Shown in pieces: positions 49,111-61,914 of a DNA stretch of 64,000 nucleotides. The notes beneath the pieces were generated by a model. The model worked only from the letters and a program-made list of their open reading frames with translations, had not been told where the DNA came from and did not search any database. The stretch is from assembly GCA_013399115.1 (NCBI GenBank), contig VXAA01001518.1, positions 669,281 to 733,280 on the forward strand. The letters run 5' to 3'. This stretch comes from Anseranas semipalmata. Its lineage: Eukaryota; Chordata; Aves; Anseriformes; Anseranatidae. The position numbers were made by a program, and so were the translations under genes. Position 1 is the first letter of the stretch, and every line of letters starts with the position of its first letter.

Positions 49111-50519
49111 CCCCTCCCATCACCCACCCTCTGACTTTTATGTAAACAAAACCTAGGCGTCTGAGCTGCATGAAAACCATAGATCCCTGGGTCTGGACTA
49201 CCAGAAAATCTGAACACTGTGGCATTGTCTTCTCCCAGCATGTAAATTAGATCCAATCAAAGTCTTTTTTAGTGTTTAGATAAACATCTTTCACCATAAG
49301 ATATTAGTTTTTGAACTGGAAAGAACTTTGTGACCTTTTGCATCATGTTGTTCAGGATTTCAGTGTTACCTTAAAACTCATTTTATATTAGTATTTTATA
49401 TTATATTCTGTTACCAGTCTCGCCAATACCATGACCCTGGTGAGAACTGTTTTCCTGCTCTTACTTTATTAACACATTCAAAATTTACTCTCATTATTTT
49501 TTGTCCCATAACTGGAACTGGAAGGTCAGATTCAATTACTTATCTCTGGTGACCCTACATCCATTTGTTTCTTCTTCCCTTTTTTTCTTTTTCTTTTTTC
49601 CCTAGAATGCAGTTCCTTTTCTCTTGGTGTGATAGTTATTCAATATCCCAATAAATCCTAATTAATATTGTGGTCCCAAGGTTATCTGGCATGAAACAGT
49701 AACCATAAATTTTAGCTTTTTCATGACCTTGAAAATTTGTTTCCAGGAGGAATTTGAGTACTTTTGGCTTTGTTTTTGTACAATGCTGAAAATTAAACGG
49801 GGGGGGGGAATACTTGTTCCTTAAAACAAACAAACAAACAAACAACAACAAAAAACCACCCTCCATCATATTTTTGGCCAACTTTCTTTAATTTCTTTGA
49901 CCAATCTCAGCAATAACTAAATGATCATGAGGACTGAATTATCCTATACCCTAGAAGACAAACAGAGCAGAGTGGAATAGCATAGTGGTTCCCTTTCCTG
50001 GCTACATTTTAAGAGACAAAGACTGAAAGCTCAGTTGCCTGAGCATAAATACCCAGTGCTTTTGAGATACCCTGTTGTGTACATTCTGCAATATCCGGGA
50101 TATTTGTGAGATGCACAAGAATGTCTCTGATAAACTAAAGCGGACAGAATTGTGCTTGGCAACTGAATCAATGCCTGAATGACTGGGTCTAGTAATGTAT
50201 GTGTGTAGTCACGTCTTTCAAATAGCTGAAATGCACATACTGTTATGCACATAAAGTGCAGGGTATGGTTTACTAGCAGGGGGTGAACTTCATGCACACC
50301 TTAGATATTATGATGGACAAATACTTGGTAAAATGTTGATTGTGTACTATTTAAAAACTGTAACAATCTTTTTCTGCTACTAGATTTTTAAAAGCAAATC
50401 CTAATCCAATCCTTCAGTAGGACTATATGCCCAACATTGATGGTAATATCCTTGTTATTGGTAAATTATTATTTTGTCTTTACATGATTGTCGTAAAACA
50501 GAGAGACATTTTGCTCATA
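49111..50519. other. Gene-free stretch with simple repeats
   Basis: No gene recognised. A 10-base G run lies at 49799-49808, followed by a short CAAA/CAA repeat (about 49824-49856). The minus ORFs at 49636-49881 and 50031-50297 carry no motif. Confidence 0.5.
49799..49856. repeat. G10 run and (CAAA)n microsatellite
   Basis: Ten consecutive G, then a short unique spacer, then about five CAAA units running into CAA units. Likely length-polymorphic and error-prone in sequencing. Confidence 0.85.
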
Positions 50520-50900
50520 GTACCTCAGAAAGGATGCAATAAAGCTAGGAAAATACAGAGAAGGGTGAAATGGATGATTCCTAGGAGGGAATGACTTCCC
50601 TGCAAAGAGCAACTGAGTTATGTGGGACTACGTTAGCTTCAACTTTTCAGCCTGAAAGAAACTACTCCTGAAGGACATAAAAATTAATGAATGATAAGAA
50701 AAGAGTCAATAAGAGATTCTTACTTACTACCTCCTCCGGCATAGGAAGAACTAGGGATCACCTACTAAAGCTATTGGGTGGCAGATTCAAATCAAAAAAG
50801 AAAGCATTTTTTCTCACCAAACACCATTAACTATGGAGAGCTTGACCAATGGATGTTGCAGATATCACAAGTTTTACACAGGCTTATATGAAAACTGGGC
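50520..50900 (+). mobile_element. Old CR1 LINE fragment, ORF2 C-terminal region
   Basis: Plus-strand order gaaaggatgcaataaagcta, acagagaagggtgaaatgg, gggaatgacttccc, aagaactagggatcacc, attgggtggcagattcaaat and gaaagcattttttctcacc follows the end of ORF2 in old sauropsid CR1 elements, in the correct spacing. Many indels break the frame. It may represent the same lineage as the 47.6-kb piece but covers a partly different interval, so it is a separate insertion. Confidence 0.75.
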
Positions 50901-51154
50901 AAGACAATATTATACTGAAGGTACAAACTACACAGAGACTATACAATTCTCCGGAAATATTGGAGCCTGGGAATATATTAAGGAAACATATCATTCATGC
51001 TTGTTCTATTCCAATAATCTTTCCTTGACATTTGTGTGTGTGTGTTCTTTTTATAATGCCCTATGTAAAAGAGACTTTGTTGTGGATCAGAAGCCTAGTG
51101 CATCGTGAAACATCATCAACAGAACCTGAAAATTAAAATGTGATGCAGTTTAAT

Positions 51155-51217
51155 AGAGCACTTAAATGCATGCCTAATTTGATTTCATTGAACCTTAGGC
51201 TTATGCTTAACTGCTTT
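51155..51217. mobile_element. Short inverted-repeat element (MITE-like)
   Basis: The left arm agagcacttaaatgcatgcc (51155-51174, extending to 51177) and right arm ttaggcttatgcttaactgc (51195-51214, extending to 51217) are imperfect reverse complements. They flank a short centre containing tttgatttcattgaac. The layout is the same as the palindromic short elements with arms like gcacttaagcacatgcttaa and centre gacttcaatggg that are frequent in turtles, crocodiles and birds. The exact family name is not certain. Confidence 0.55.
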
Positions 51218-52667
51218 CTGCAATAGGAAAGAAAACAACTATCTGCTTAACTCTTCTAAGGAACTAGAATCTGTGTTTATACAACACAGCAAACTACAAA
51301 CCTCTGTATTGAAAGGGTCCGCATTGAGAAAGCACATCTCAATTGCAGGGCATCACAGATGTTGAGAATGCTAAATTAGAGCTTCCATGGAATAAAGGAG
51401 GAAGACATTTAAATGGGATCAGCCAGTTTTTTTAACATCAACTATAAGTAATAACCTATGCCTGTATCGGCCATGTTATATCTGTGTTCAGACTTTGTTT
51501 CAAAACCTCAGTCCTGTTGGACTAAAAGATACAAAGCTTTCAAGATACGCTAAGGATATACATCATCTAACAACACACCTTTGGGAGCTCCTGGCACATT
51601 AACTTGCTCTGCATTGAGCAGTAATGTGGCACTAATCTTACCAGGGAGACAATCAAGACACTTAAAGTTGCATCCTTGCCAAGTGGAGTTTCCACCGAAG
51701 AACAGCACTAGGGGAAAGCAGTTGCTCAGGCAGTTGAAACATCTGGCTCGTAAGTGGATCCCTACACTGGAGAAACTTAGGCATAGATGTTCATATGCAG
51801 GCATCTGTCACCACTGGGGATGTCCTGGGATATGAGACATCCACACAAGGCTGTATGATATGCAATGTTGTTTATAGGAAACCCATGTTGTTTTGGAGCA
51901 TCAGCTAGAAGTCGAAGCAACAGCTTGCAGAGTGTCAGGTAATACTACCTACCCATACATTGTCAACTGAATCAACACATTTGCATTCAGGAAAGTAACT
52001 CTTTTGTCTAAGCATGGCCATGTAGACCCACCTGAGATGTCCTAGAGTATTCAGGACATCCATATGAGGACACCAAACCATTCTGCTAGACGGGATGCTC
52101 CAGAAAATCTCAGATGACACAAGATACTTCTGTACAGGCAACTGAGCCAAGCCCTAGGTCTCTGAAGTTGATTCCCACCCTAAATGACAGTTTTATCTAC
52201 ATTAGTACTCTGATAATGTTCACAAATGTATCAGCATGCTTTAAGCTAATATTTAGACCCTAGTTAATTAAAAACAGCTTTTTAATCAAGAACTTTCCTC
52301 ATTTCCTCTTTATGAATGTTAATATGATTTTGTAAATCATTCGTTTTTATCACTGTCATGCCAGTGCCAAGGCTTTTAAAAGGCTTCGTGCCAAAATAGT
52401 TTAGGCATACAGAGTAGTGTATCCTGTGATAAGATTCACATAGAAAGCAATTCCATTATGAATTATTTTCTGCAAGGATTTTAAGCCTGCAGGCTGCACT
52501 TACAGATAAAACAGGATCTTGGAGCTGACTGAGTAGCATCTAATCTGAATTATCCTTTTATTCTGTCCTAATAACGTTTTTTAAAATATTTCTTATTTTT
52601 ATGGGATCTTTGTGTACAAATACTTATAAGTGCTTTAGCATGTTTTTTTCTTTAATTATACAACAGG

Positions 52668-52705
52668 AAAAAAAAAAAGAGAAAAAAAAAAAAGAAAAAA
52701 GAAGG
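52668..52705. repeat. A-rich low-complexity tract
   Basis: Runs of A broken by single G residues. No retroposon body was recognised next to it. Confidence 0.88.
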
Positions 52706-54451
52706 GTTTAATTCAAATGTCATTTCCTGATGGAAAACTTTCTACAGACTTTTGTAGACCTGAACAAAATAACAGTTTTGATAAAGTTCTCATTCATTCA
52801 ACTTTTTACTACTATTCATTGCTTTTTAGAAATAAAAACTATAGTAAATTTTCCCCCAGGAGGGAATATAGTGATAGGTGGCTCCATCAATGTCTGGTTG
52901 TTCATCTGTACAAAGCCCAGATTTCACAACATGCTGTGGTTATTAAACTTCTGAAAATAACTGGATGATGGAATTCTGCACAGATTGTACTACACTTGCT
53001 AGGTGATATATTATTCAGATGATGACTCTCTGAGCAGTCTTAAAAACTCTCAGTGGACTAGACTGGATATTGGAGGAATTAAAAAACACATATTTTAATC
53101 AATTCTCTGCTGTGCTAAATAATCCTACTTAGCTGATATGGCCCTAGTGCTTCACAAGTTAATTTGCTTAGAGCTAGTTCGTATATATGTACATAGCACT
53201 GCATTTGTAACAACACCTAACTTAGAGGAAATAACTGTTAACATCCAGCCTTCCAGATATTATGCAAAGTAATTTAGCAAGGAATGAAAGCGGGACATTT
53301 TGTGTTTCTGTGTCTTTCTATGTCAAAACTTTTTTAAGTTTTGATTTTCCAAAATAATGTTAGAAGATATTTCAGGACTTGAAAAGTCTTTCATCTATCA
53401 AACAGTCATATGGTATGCCAGTAAGTATGTCCCGTGAATCTGAAAAGATGAAAAGTATTTTGCTAAACTGGAGTTGAAAAAGAAGATTTGAGGGCAATTA
53501 AAGGGAAGTTACTGGTGCAAGATATAGAAAACATTCAAAATCTCAAAGCTGGCCTCATGTTTTTAAATTACTGCATTCATTGTAAAATAAAATGTCTTCA
53601 AAGGACAAGACATATACCGGGCAAATACACTTGCTCTGCAAACCACGTCCTTAAGTCAAGGGGCTTAAAATCTACGTGAAAGTCATTCAATAGTTGAGGA
53701 ATCATGCAGAAATGGTTATTATGAATAAAAAAAAAATATTTTTAAACCTTGTTCAGTAAATGATTTCACTAATGCATAGCTCAAAGAGAGGGAAAGACAA
53801 AAATAATCATTATGTTTGTAGCCTTTGACTTCCCATACAGCAATGAACACAGGATCTCAGGATCTTACTATCATTTCTGCAGGAAGTCATTTATTTAGTT
53901 GAGTTTAATGGCTATGTTTTAGGTTTTCAGAGATTTTGGTTTGTGAAAGATTTTCAGTCATATAGAGTGCACTGTGCTTTTGAAGTTGTTACAATGCTAA
54001 TTCTCCCTAATGTGAGTAAATTGTACTATTTCTATTTGTCTAGCTTTGGTTCCAGGTGCTGCATCTTCTTAAATATTCTTCTATCGTAATGAAGCATCTA
54101 CGACCATGAGAAATACTACGTTTGTAGGTATTATGGACTGTGATCAAATCTCTGGTTAACTTCTTGGAGATTAGCTAATGGAAAAGTTTATGTTTCTCAA
54201 AGAGACAGCGTGCTCCCACATCTGCAGAGTTCAATAGCTATGTTTTGTTGTTGTTGTTTCCCCTATGGTGGGTGTGATTCAGAAACTAAGTTTGTTGAAT
54301 GCTTTTATTTAAGAGAGAGCTGCTTCAATTTAAGTATTAAAACCTGAGATGCAATCAAATGTAAATGTAAACTATAGTATGAACTTCCATTGTGATAGCT
54401 AATGTAGCTGTCTATATGGCTGCTCTTGTTTCAAAATAGGAACAAAGTAGA

Positions 54452-54467
54452 AGTATGCATGCATACT
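54452..54467. repeat. Perfect 16-bp palindrome
   Basis: agtatgcatgcatact equals its own reverse complement. It contains ATGCAT steps found in octamer-type sites, but no functional claim can be made. Confidence 0.85.
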
Positions 54468-57400
54468 AAGTTACCTCACACATATTCTGGGTTTCTGTAG
54501 AGAAAGGGTTTCTATTAGACCAGTGACTGGAGTAGTCGCTGAACTGCAGGTTCCCAACCTAGTAGCCTGTTTATCTGCCCATATGTCATAGGCCAGTACT
54601 ATGTCCATTCAACAAAACTCACTAAAATAACCAGCGAGCATTAACTGAACTCTTCACATTGCAAATGCTTACCTCCTCCAGGAGATATTACACATCTAGC
54701 ACACAAACAGTGATGAAAGGAAAATAAAACAAAAATTACCAGGCAGCATCCTCATCCTGCAGCACGCTGCTCTCTGCAGCAAATCTGCATGACGGTACTT
54801 TTTCTCTTGTTGCAGACTGCTGATAATGCAGCAGCAACAAGGAAATGTCGATTAGCATTTCCACTGAGAACAGAAAATTCCATATGTATGGGTTCTCACT
54901 GCCTTTGTGAAAGAATATATATACATATCATTCTTTATATCCAGTTTCTACCAGCATATCAGATCAAGATGATTTTGCAGTAGCAAACTGCAGAGGATAT
55001 TTTCTTTCTTTTGAAAAGAAGCAATGCCAGGAAATTATAGGGCGGATAAGGTAAACTATGACAAGTCAATAAAGTCCTTTGTAGGAAAAAACTGTACGTA
55101 GACCTTCCAGAATATGCTGAAGTTCTGTGTAAGAGAACACTTTAAGCTTTACTTAATTCCTGCTTAGAGATAAAGGGGCCTTATCAGTAGCCATAAGTAT
55201 ACCCAGAAGGTTAATATATGCCTAAACACTCTGCTGAATAGATTGACATTAAAACTTTAACTTACAGAGAAACTTGATGGTTTTATAAAAGGTAGACTTG
55301 GAGGGAGTATTTGCTCTGCTTTCTCTTAGATATTTCTTTTGAATTCCTATTTCTCTTGTATAGTAGTCAGCAAAAGAGTAATGTTAACCCTTTACTCCAC
55401 ATAGCTGTACTGTAGTATACAGAATTTCCCTGCATTTGGATAAGATACTGATACAAGCATCACAGCCACCATCCTGGCAGTCTTTCACACCTTCCTCCTG
55501 TCGTGATTTATCCAAGCAGCTAGGCAATACCAAGATGGTATCAGTGGACAACATGGGCTAATAAATTTTTAGAGATTGTCATCAGTTTAGAAATGAGGTT
55601 CAGAGCAGCCTCAAGGATCCCAAAGGACATGACAAATGGTAAGCAATGCAAAAAGACTGGCAATGCAGGGGTTAAAATAATTAATTAGCTATAGTATATA
55701 GTGTAAGGTAAGAGAGGGAAATCCATACATGCAGACACCAAGTTCCACAGGTTTAACTAGGGTATGATTATGAATACAGATATAATATTGAAAGCATGCA
55801 TGCAGATATTAATTTTGGCAATAAGTCTTCAGGATCAGTCTCCTGGGAGAGAAGCATTGCATGTTTTTCTGTTTGGGACATTTATATGAAACTTAGATGA
55901 CAGCAGAATGATTTTTTTCCTGTGCTATCTTGGGGAGACTGGAAAATGTCTTGACAGCTACAGTCACAATTTTCAAAAAACTTTTTACCTTCTTGTCGTT
56001 TCAGTTTCTCCTGTCCTTGTAGGCATTCAACCTCCTGTCTTCTCTTCCCAGTCATACACTTGAATTGCACCTATCCTCCATATTTAAAAAAAAATAAAAT
56101 AAAAATAAATATATGGCTTGCATGTAGAATAGTTATCTCTAGCATCTCCTTTGACTGCTTTAGCTATTTTCTTCTGCCCTGTGCACCTCAGAAGTAAAAC
56201 AAGTTTCAGAAAAAACCCATATGAACCTAATTCTGCCTTTAAATGACCCAGCACAGGTTTTGCCGAGGAGTTTGAAGGAAATACAGTGAAGTTATATTCA
56301 CTATTTTGTAATCCCATCCATAGATGCACCAGCCTGTTATGACCACGAGAAGAAGTTAGCCTTCCAGCCAACTTGAGGTAGAAGATTTTTACTCATAGAT
56401 CAGAAGGGAGGAGAGGTTTTTTGAATATTACTATAGGGGTCTGTAACAGCAGCACATGGCAGCTGCCATAGTTCATGTGCAATAGGGGTTGCAAATTAAA
56501 ATCGGACAATTAAACCAATGTAGTCTCAGAAAATCTCTGTCGGAAGAGTTAAGGCAAATCTGCTAGGATAGAGATGTAAGGCCAAATCTTCAGTTGGTGT
56601 AAATCAGCACTAATGCTATAACACATTTTTGACTCCCTCAAAGATCTTCCTTCACTGCTGCAATAAACTTTCCTTGTTTTCTCCTGAAGATTCTTCAGGT
56701 TGTAGCTAACTCACTGTAAATACTCATGACATTGATCCCCCTCTTCCTCTATCAAAATTTGCAATTGGCATTATAAAATCTAAGCAATCGCTATTTTTTT
56801 CTTCAAGCATATTTTGAAGGCTTGATATTGTTACAAAGACCAGAAAACACAATACATTGTTCAGGCTACACAGATGACAAACTGCAATTCTTTCTCTTTT
56901 CTCGTCCTAATCTTCCTCTGATATCCCTGAAGAAGAGGAAAAAAAAAAAAAAAGCAAAACTTTGCTCTAGACCACTAACTAAGATGCGTCTTTTCCACGT
57001 CATATGGATTCACTGGGGGCAATGGTCACTTAAGTAGGCCTCAACAGTGTCTAGCAGAAAAAAGAAACTTCCTTTGTGGAAATTTTTGCTGTTGCCAACA
57101 TCACCCTGCAACCCAGTAAAATAGAAAATTGGTCAATCAGAGATGAGTCAGAGAAGTTAACTTGCTCTGCTGTAGGCCTATGAGCTCCGATTCCATTTGA
57201 CATCCACAGGCTCTACCAGGCATTTCCAGCCTTGCTTTAAGAAAAGAAACAAAAGAAAAGGGGGGGAAAGAAAAGCGTTCGCTGCTTATGTTATCCTCAC
57301 ATAATAGCTTTTAAGGGAGCCCTTTCTAACTCACCATACTCACCAGTGTGCCAGGATATTGAAATGGGAATCTGCAGACCAAAGCAAACTCAGTCCAAAT

Positions 57401-58806
57401 ATCTCCACAAAAAGAACTTGAGATTCTGCTGGCATGTGAATATTATAGAATAAGAGCTGGATATTTGGCACTCTTCTGCTGACTGTAATTTGCTGCATTT
57501 GACTAGTGTGCTGTTTGCTTCACCTCAACCCATGGGATGCCTCTGGCTAAAACATTGCTTGTAACCTGGATTTCTATTTTATTAACCTTCTCTTTTATCT
57601 AATGACAGTCTGTCATGTTCTGGGATGCCAGAACAATGTTTGCCTGTTAAGATGTCTCCTGGGAAAACAAGCAGTTATAATGGATAAAAGCATACAAAAA
57701 ATGGCCAGCTTCAGCAAAAACTGCTGCTCTGTGACCTGCTTTAATTAATACGTGCTCTACCCTTGGTGCATTTGTACTGCCACAAATGTCATTATTTTCA
57801 GTTTAAGGATGCCCGCAAAGAGGGAAGAGTTCTTACAGAAACCTGACCTCTTCTATGTCTTCCAGATTGGTGCTATGAAAAATAAAGTGCTCTTGGGGGA
57901 ACAGGGAGAATAGGAAAAGGGAAACTTTGCTCTAAAACTACAGATCTCCAAATGTTTTCGTTTGGACGTATATGGTAATATTCTAGTACCAGAACCCCGC
58001 AATCTGTCTTCATTGTGTATATTTACTATGGACAGAGAGATCTCTAGCTTTGATATCAATTCTCCTTTCACCATGATTTTTTCCCTTGGATTTCCTCATT
58101 TCATTTCCTTCCATAAACTCTTTTATAGCTCTTTGTAGCACGAAAGAGTAATTATTCATTTGGCACATTCTTTTCCTGTCCTCTCAGCCACCACTGGGCT
58201 TCTTGTTTCTGACAAACAGAATTTCCTGACCAATAAATAAACTTTCTGTGGACAGCAGTTTGAAAAACAGGTGTGAAATGCAGTGAAAATATCACCTACT
58301 TCAATTTAGATATGCTCCATTTCAGTGGCTAGGCCAAATTTTGATCCCCAAATCACACATAAATCTGTCTCATCTTTTTATTGAGTCTGAGCGCTTTAGA
58401 TTTTGACACATACTATTCACTGTCCTGGGAGTATACTCTTATGAAATCAAAGAGCAGTTTATTTAGTGAGTATACGACCATCATCATTGTAATAGACAAA
58501 GAGTTTTCTATCAATTAAAATATGAAAACGTCTTATGTCCTTCTTGCCTCCTTGTCATCCTGTGGATTCCCAGGAATTCACAGCAATAAGGCCATGTTTT
58601 TTGAGCTATGCTATGTTGCAATTCACATGAACCTCCTTATCTTTCCTGATTTTGTGTTAGATATGTCTTTTGACTAGGAATCTGAGATGAAAATAAAGTT
58701 TATTCTCTTCATAGTATGGACAATCACAGCTTCTGGCTCCAAAGCTTTAATTTCAAATATTGATTTTTTTATTTTTTTTTTTACCATTCCAACAAGCAGC
58801 CATCTG

Positions 58807-58852
58807 TAGTAGCCCAGATCACATATCTGGGCATATCTATAGTAGCCCAGAT
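58807..58852. repeat. Direct repeat, 33-bp period, with small hairpin
   Basis: tagtagcccagat occurs at 58807-58819 and 58840-58852. Within the first unit cccagat (58813-58819) pairs with atctggg (58825-58831). A local duplication. Confidence 0.75.
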
Positions 58853-60791
58853 AGCCCCACAGTCTCTTAATGATGGAAAGCAAGGCACTTTTAAAGAAAA
58901 TCCAAAGCCATTGGACATGGGCGAGTAATTGCATACAATGAATGCTGTGTAGGACTGGTGAGTGCTGTGCAAAAGCTGTTCTTTAGCAGATACAGCCCAT
59001 AACACACCACTTGTAATTTGTCAGGCCATGTTAACTAGTCTGCATGTGTGATTTGTGAAACCTCATAAAAAAACTAAGCATTCTGTTTCCAATTAAAAGT
59101 TTCCATGTTCATGAGAAATACTGAGGGTGACCAAAGAATCTGAGCACTAATGGTATATGGCAAGATGCATGTATCAGGAGCACACATGCCAGTTAAGTGA
59201 ACACTGCATTTTTTTCTCTTTAAATTCTACATCCTTTCTGTTATCTCTGGGATTAGATTATTTTTTGATTGCATGAGTTTGTGGGTTTTGTTTGTTTGCT
59301 TGCTTTTTAAATGAAACAAAATATTAACCCAGAAACAGACTGTGAAGTAGAAAAACTATACAGCTGAATTTCTTATCAACTTCTTTCTCCTTTTTCTACC
59401 CACCACTCTATTCTGGCTATGTTCAGTATGTGCTTATTGCAATAAACATCTTTATTTATATATGTCCTCAATGCTCAGTAGACTATGTATGTATAGATAT
59501 GACATCTCTAATTAAGTATAGCCAGATAACGGCACAATGCGCTATCAGTCAGCGGTCTTTCAGGTGGATGGACCAAGTGGTGTTTGCTCTAACCCAAGAG
59601 TACATCTCCCTTGGAGGCACATTGATTAGATTTTACAGCTCATTACTTAAAATCAAGAGAAATATATTGTTTGAGTAATCTGTTTGCAGCTTAATTTCTC
59701 AACATAATTAATTGTTCTTCCCCAAGAAGAGTAGGCCTACATGTTCTTTTCATTGTTATTAAACTATTTATTGAGGTAGCTTGCATGGGAAGCTCAGCTA
59801 ATTGTAAACAGCTGAATACTAATGTAACTTTGATAGAAATAAGGCTTAGTGACAGAGTGCTGGCATTTTTTAACTGGAACTAAACTCTATCATCCTTTTT
59901 TTAATTCAGAGGATAAATTAAATGTCAATCTGAATGCCTGCATCTGCTACACCAGCCTATATTCAATAAAGGTAGCTAAGAAAAGCTGTCAGAGAAGAAC
60001 ATTATGCTTCTCCAGGCTTGTCTTTGGAATTATTGTCTCCGTAATTATTTAGAAATGTTTGGTATGGTTAAGATACAGAATTTAGTCTAATACCATCTGG
60101 TGAGGCATATCTCCCTACCTGTGACCTCACAGTACAGGAGCAATGTATATTATCTTGAGAGATGGAAATTGGCTTTGCTCTGGGGAAACGACAACAATTT
60201 CCATTACCTGAGAAAATTGCCAGGTAATGGGGAATGATGTGATGGCAGGAGCAGGAGACCTGTCACCAGCATGTCTGGGTGTCTGCATGTCTACCTGCCA
60301 CTGAGTGGAACCTGATAGTAAAATATTTTCTTAAGCTATTCTCATTTCAATTTTCAAATCCTACTAAGTGTGAAATAGGGTTAGGTTTGCAATGAAGGAG
60401 GTGTCAGACTGCTAATGTTCATATTTAGATGTACACAAGGATGCAAATATAGCTTTAATAAACAGGTTCCACTATGCTGTCCCAGGCAGCTTGGGCAACA
60501 GATTAGCCATAAGAATAAAAATTACCTTTTGGCACTCTTAGCTGCCCATGAAAATAGGCTGAAAAAAACAAAATGACAGTCTCTAGACCTTACACAGATC
60601 TTTTCCCTGTAGTATCCTCATAGCCAGATAAAAGAGGAAAACCTGGTCAGGGAACAAAGTATCGTTACTGGACAGTTGCAACATATTTTTATGTTTTAAA
60701 TTTGAATGCAAATATCTTAATATTCCTAAACAGAAACCATGTTTCTGTAATCAGCAGACAAATATCAAGCCACTTCCTCATTTCCACCCTT

Positions 60792-60811
60792 AAAAAAAAA
60801 AAAAAAAAAAA
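60792..60811. repeat. Poly-A tract (20 bases)
   Basis: A homopolymer followed by agctagg. No retroposed body recognised upstream. Confidence 0.9.
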
Positions 60812-61914
60812 GCTAGGAGAAACTATTCATGAACTTTAACAAAACAATGATGAAACTCTAATCAAACCTGGAGCAATGCTAATTCAGATACAGAATGACT
60901 ATAAAGACCTTTACTCCTCATCACACCAAAAGCTCAGTCAGCCTAAATTGGATAGAATCGCATAAAGCTGAGGATATTCACCTTTATTAAAAAAGACACC
61001 CTCAGAGTAAATTTGTGTATCTGTTAATAAGGTCTCAAGACAGCTGAATACTTCACAAACACCTAACACTTTGCTGAGTAGAGACAGACTCAAGCACATT
61101 CTTATAATTAAGCACATGCTTGCAGGATTTTGCTGCAGTGGGACCTCCTCCCAGCCTTCATTGTAAGCTTGTGTTTCAGAGATAAAGCTAAAAACACAGA
61201 GGGTTAAGAGAAAAGCTTTGTAAGTGTTTGAAAAGGCGAAGTAGGAACTGAAACATTAATGTGCACTGGGTTTTATTTCTGGCTGTTCTGCCCACAGTTT
61301 CGGTCATATGTTTGGAGAGTTATTAGGTACTGTGCCGCACAGCTCCAGCCTCAGCCCAGTGATTTCTTACTTATTTCTGTTCTATGATTTAAGAGCAAAA
61401 GTGACAACCAAAGTCCCTTTCTTCACAGCTGAGTAAGCAGGCTCATGATAACTTATGAAATAAGAAAAAGGTATTTTTGATATGGCTGTAAGAATATAAA
61501 ATATATTTTTTCTTTGCTGTTCATTTCCGTAACTAACATCTCAAGAATCAGAACTGGCTGTCAGGGAGTTTCCAGTGTGAAATAATTTAGGATCATATTC
61601 TGTCCAGGGAGAGAGTTTGTTATTTTTACAAATGTGAGGACAGAGGGTCCATTCTGACCATAGAGACATTCAGGCACAGTCTTTGAAGAAGATTGACCAC
61701 AAAGGTGGGTTCAAAAGTAACTAAACAATTGAAATTCTTAATCATCCAGTGTTTATCAGAATATTGTATCACAACTATTTTTAAATCTAAAAGACAGGAA
61801 AATCCCTGGGGATTTTTTTTTTTTTTATGATTCATCTGGTCTCTTCCCTCCACTGTATCAGTAGTAAGATATTGGTAAGAGCCCATTCCTGCCTTCAGAT
61901 TTAGCCTTCAACAT

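Larger units (their letters stand above)
50901..61914. other. Gene-free stretch, about 11 kb
   Basis: Apart from the short elements listed separately, no gene was recognised. Items seen: inverted GATGTCCT/AGGACATC modules at 51818-52060; an A-rich tract at 52668-52705; a perfect 16-bp palindrome at 54452-54467; two splice-like configurations near 54670-54820; a direct repeat at 58807-58852; a 20-base poly-A at 60792-60811; TAATTA and TTAATTAA motifs near 57740 and 59700. A single arm resembling the palindromic element family lies near 56580-56620, and another at about 61062-61145. All ORFs are under 100 codons and unrecognised. Confidence 0.5.

Noticed and set aside
55882..56070. Minus-strand ORF with GKRRQEVECLQGQEKLKRQE and an AAG|GTAAAA donor-like site near 55987.
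   Set aside because: The acceptor side is poor (A-rich with no clear pyrimidine tract next to an AG in a suitable place) and the heptad spacing is irregular, unlike the segment at 27360-27500.
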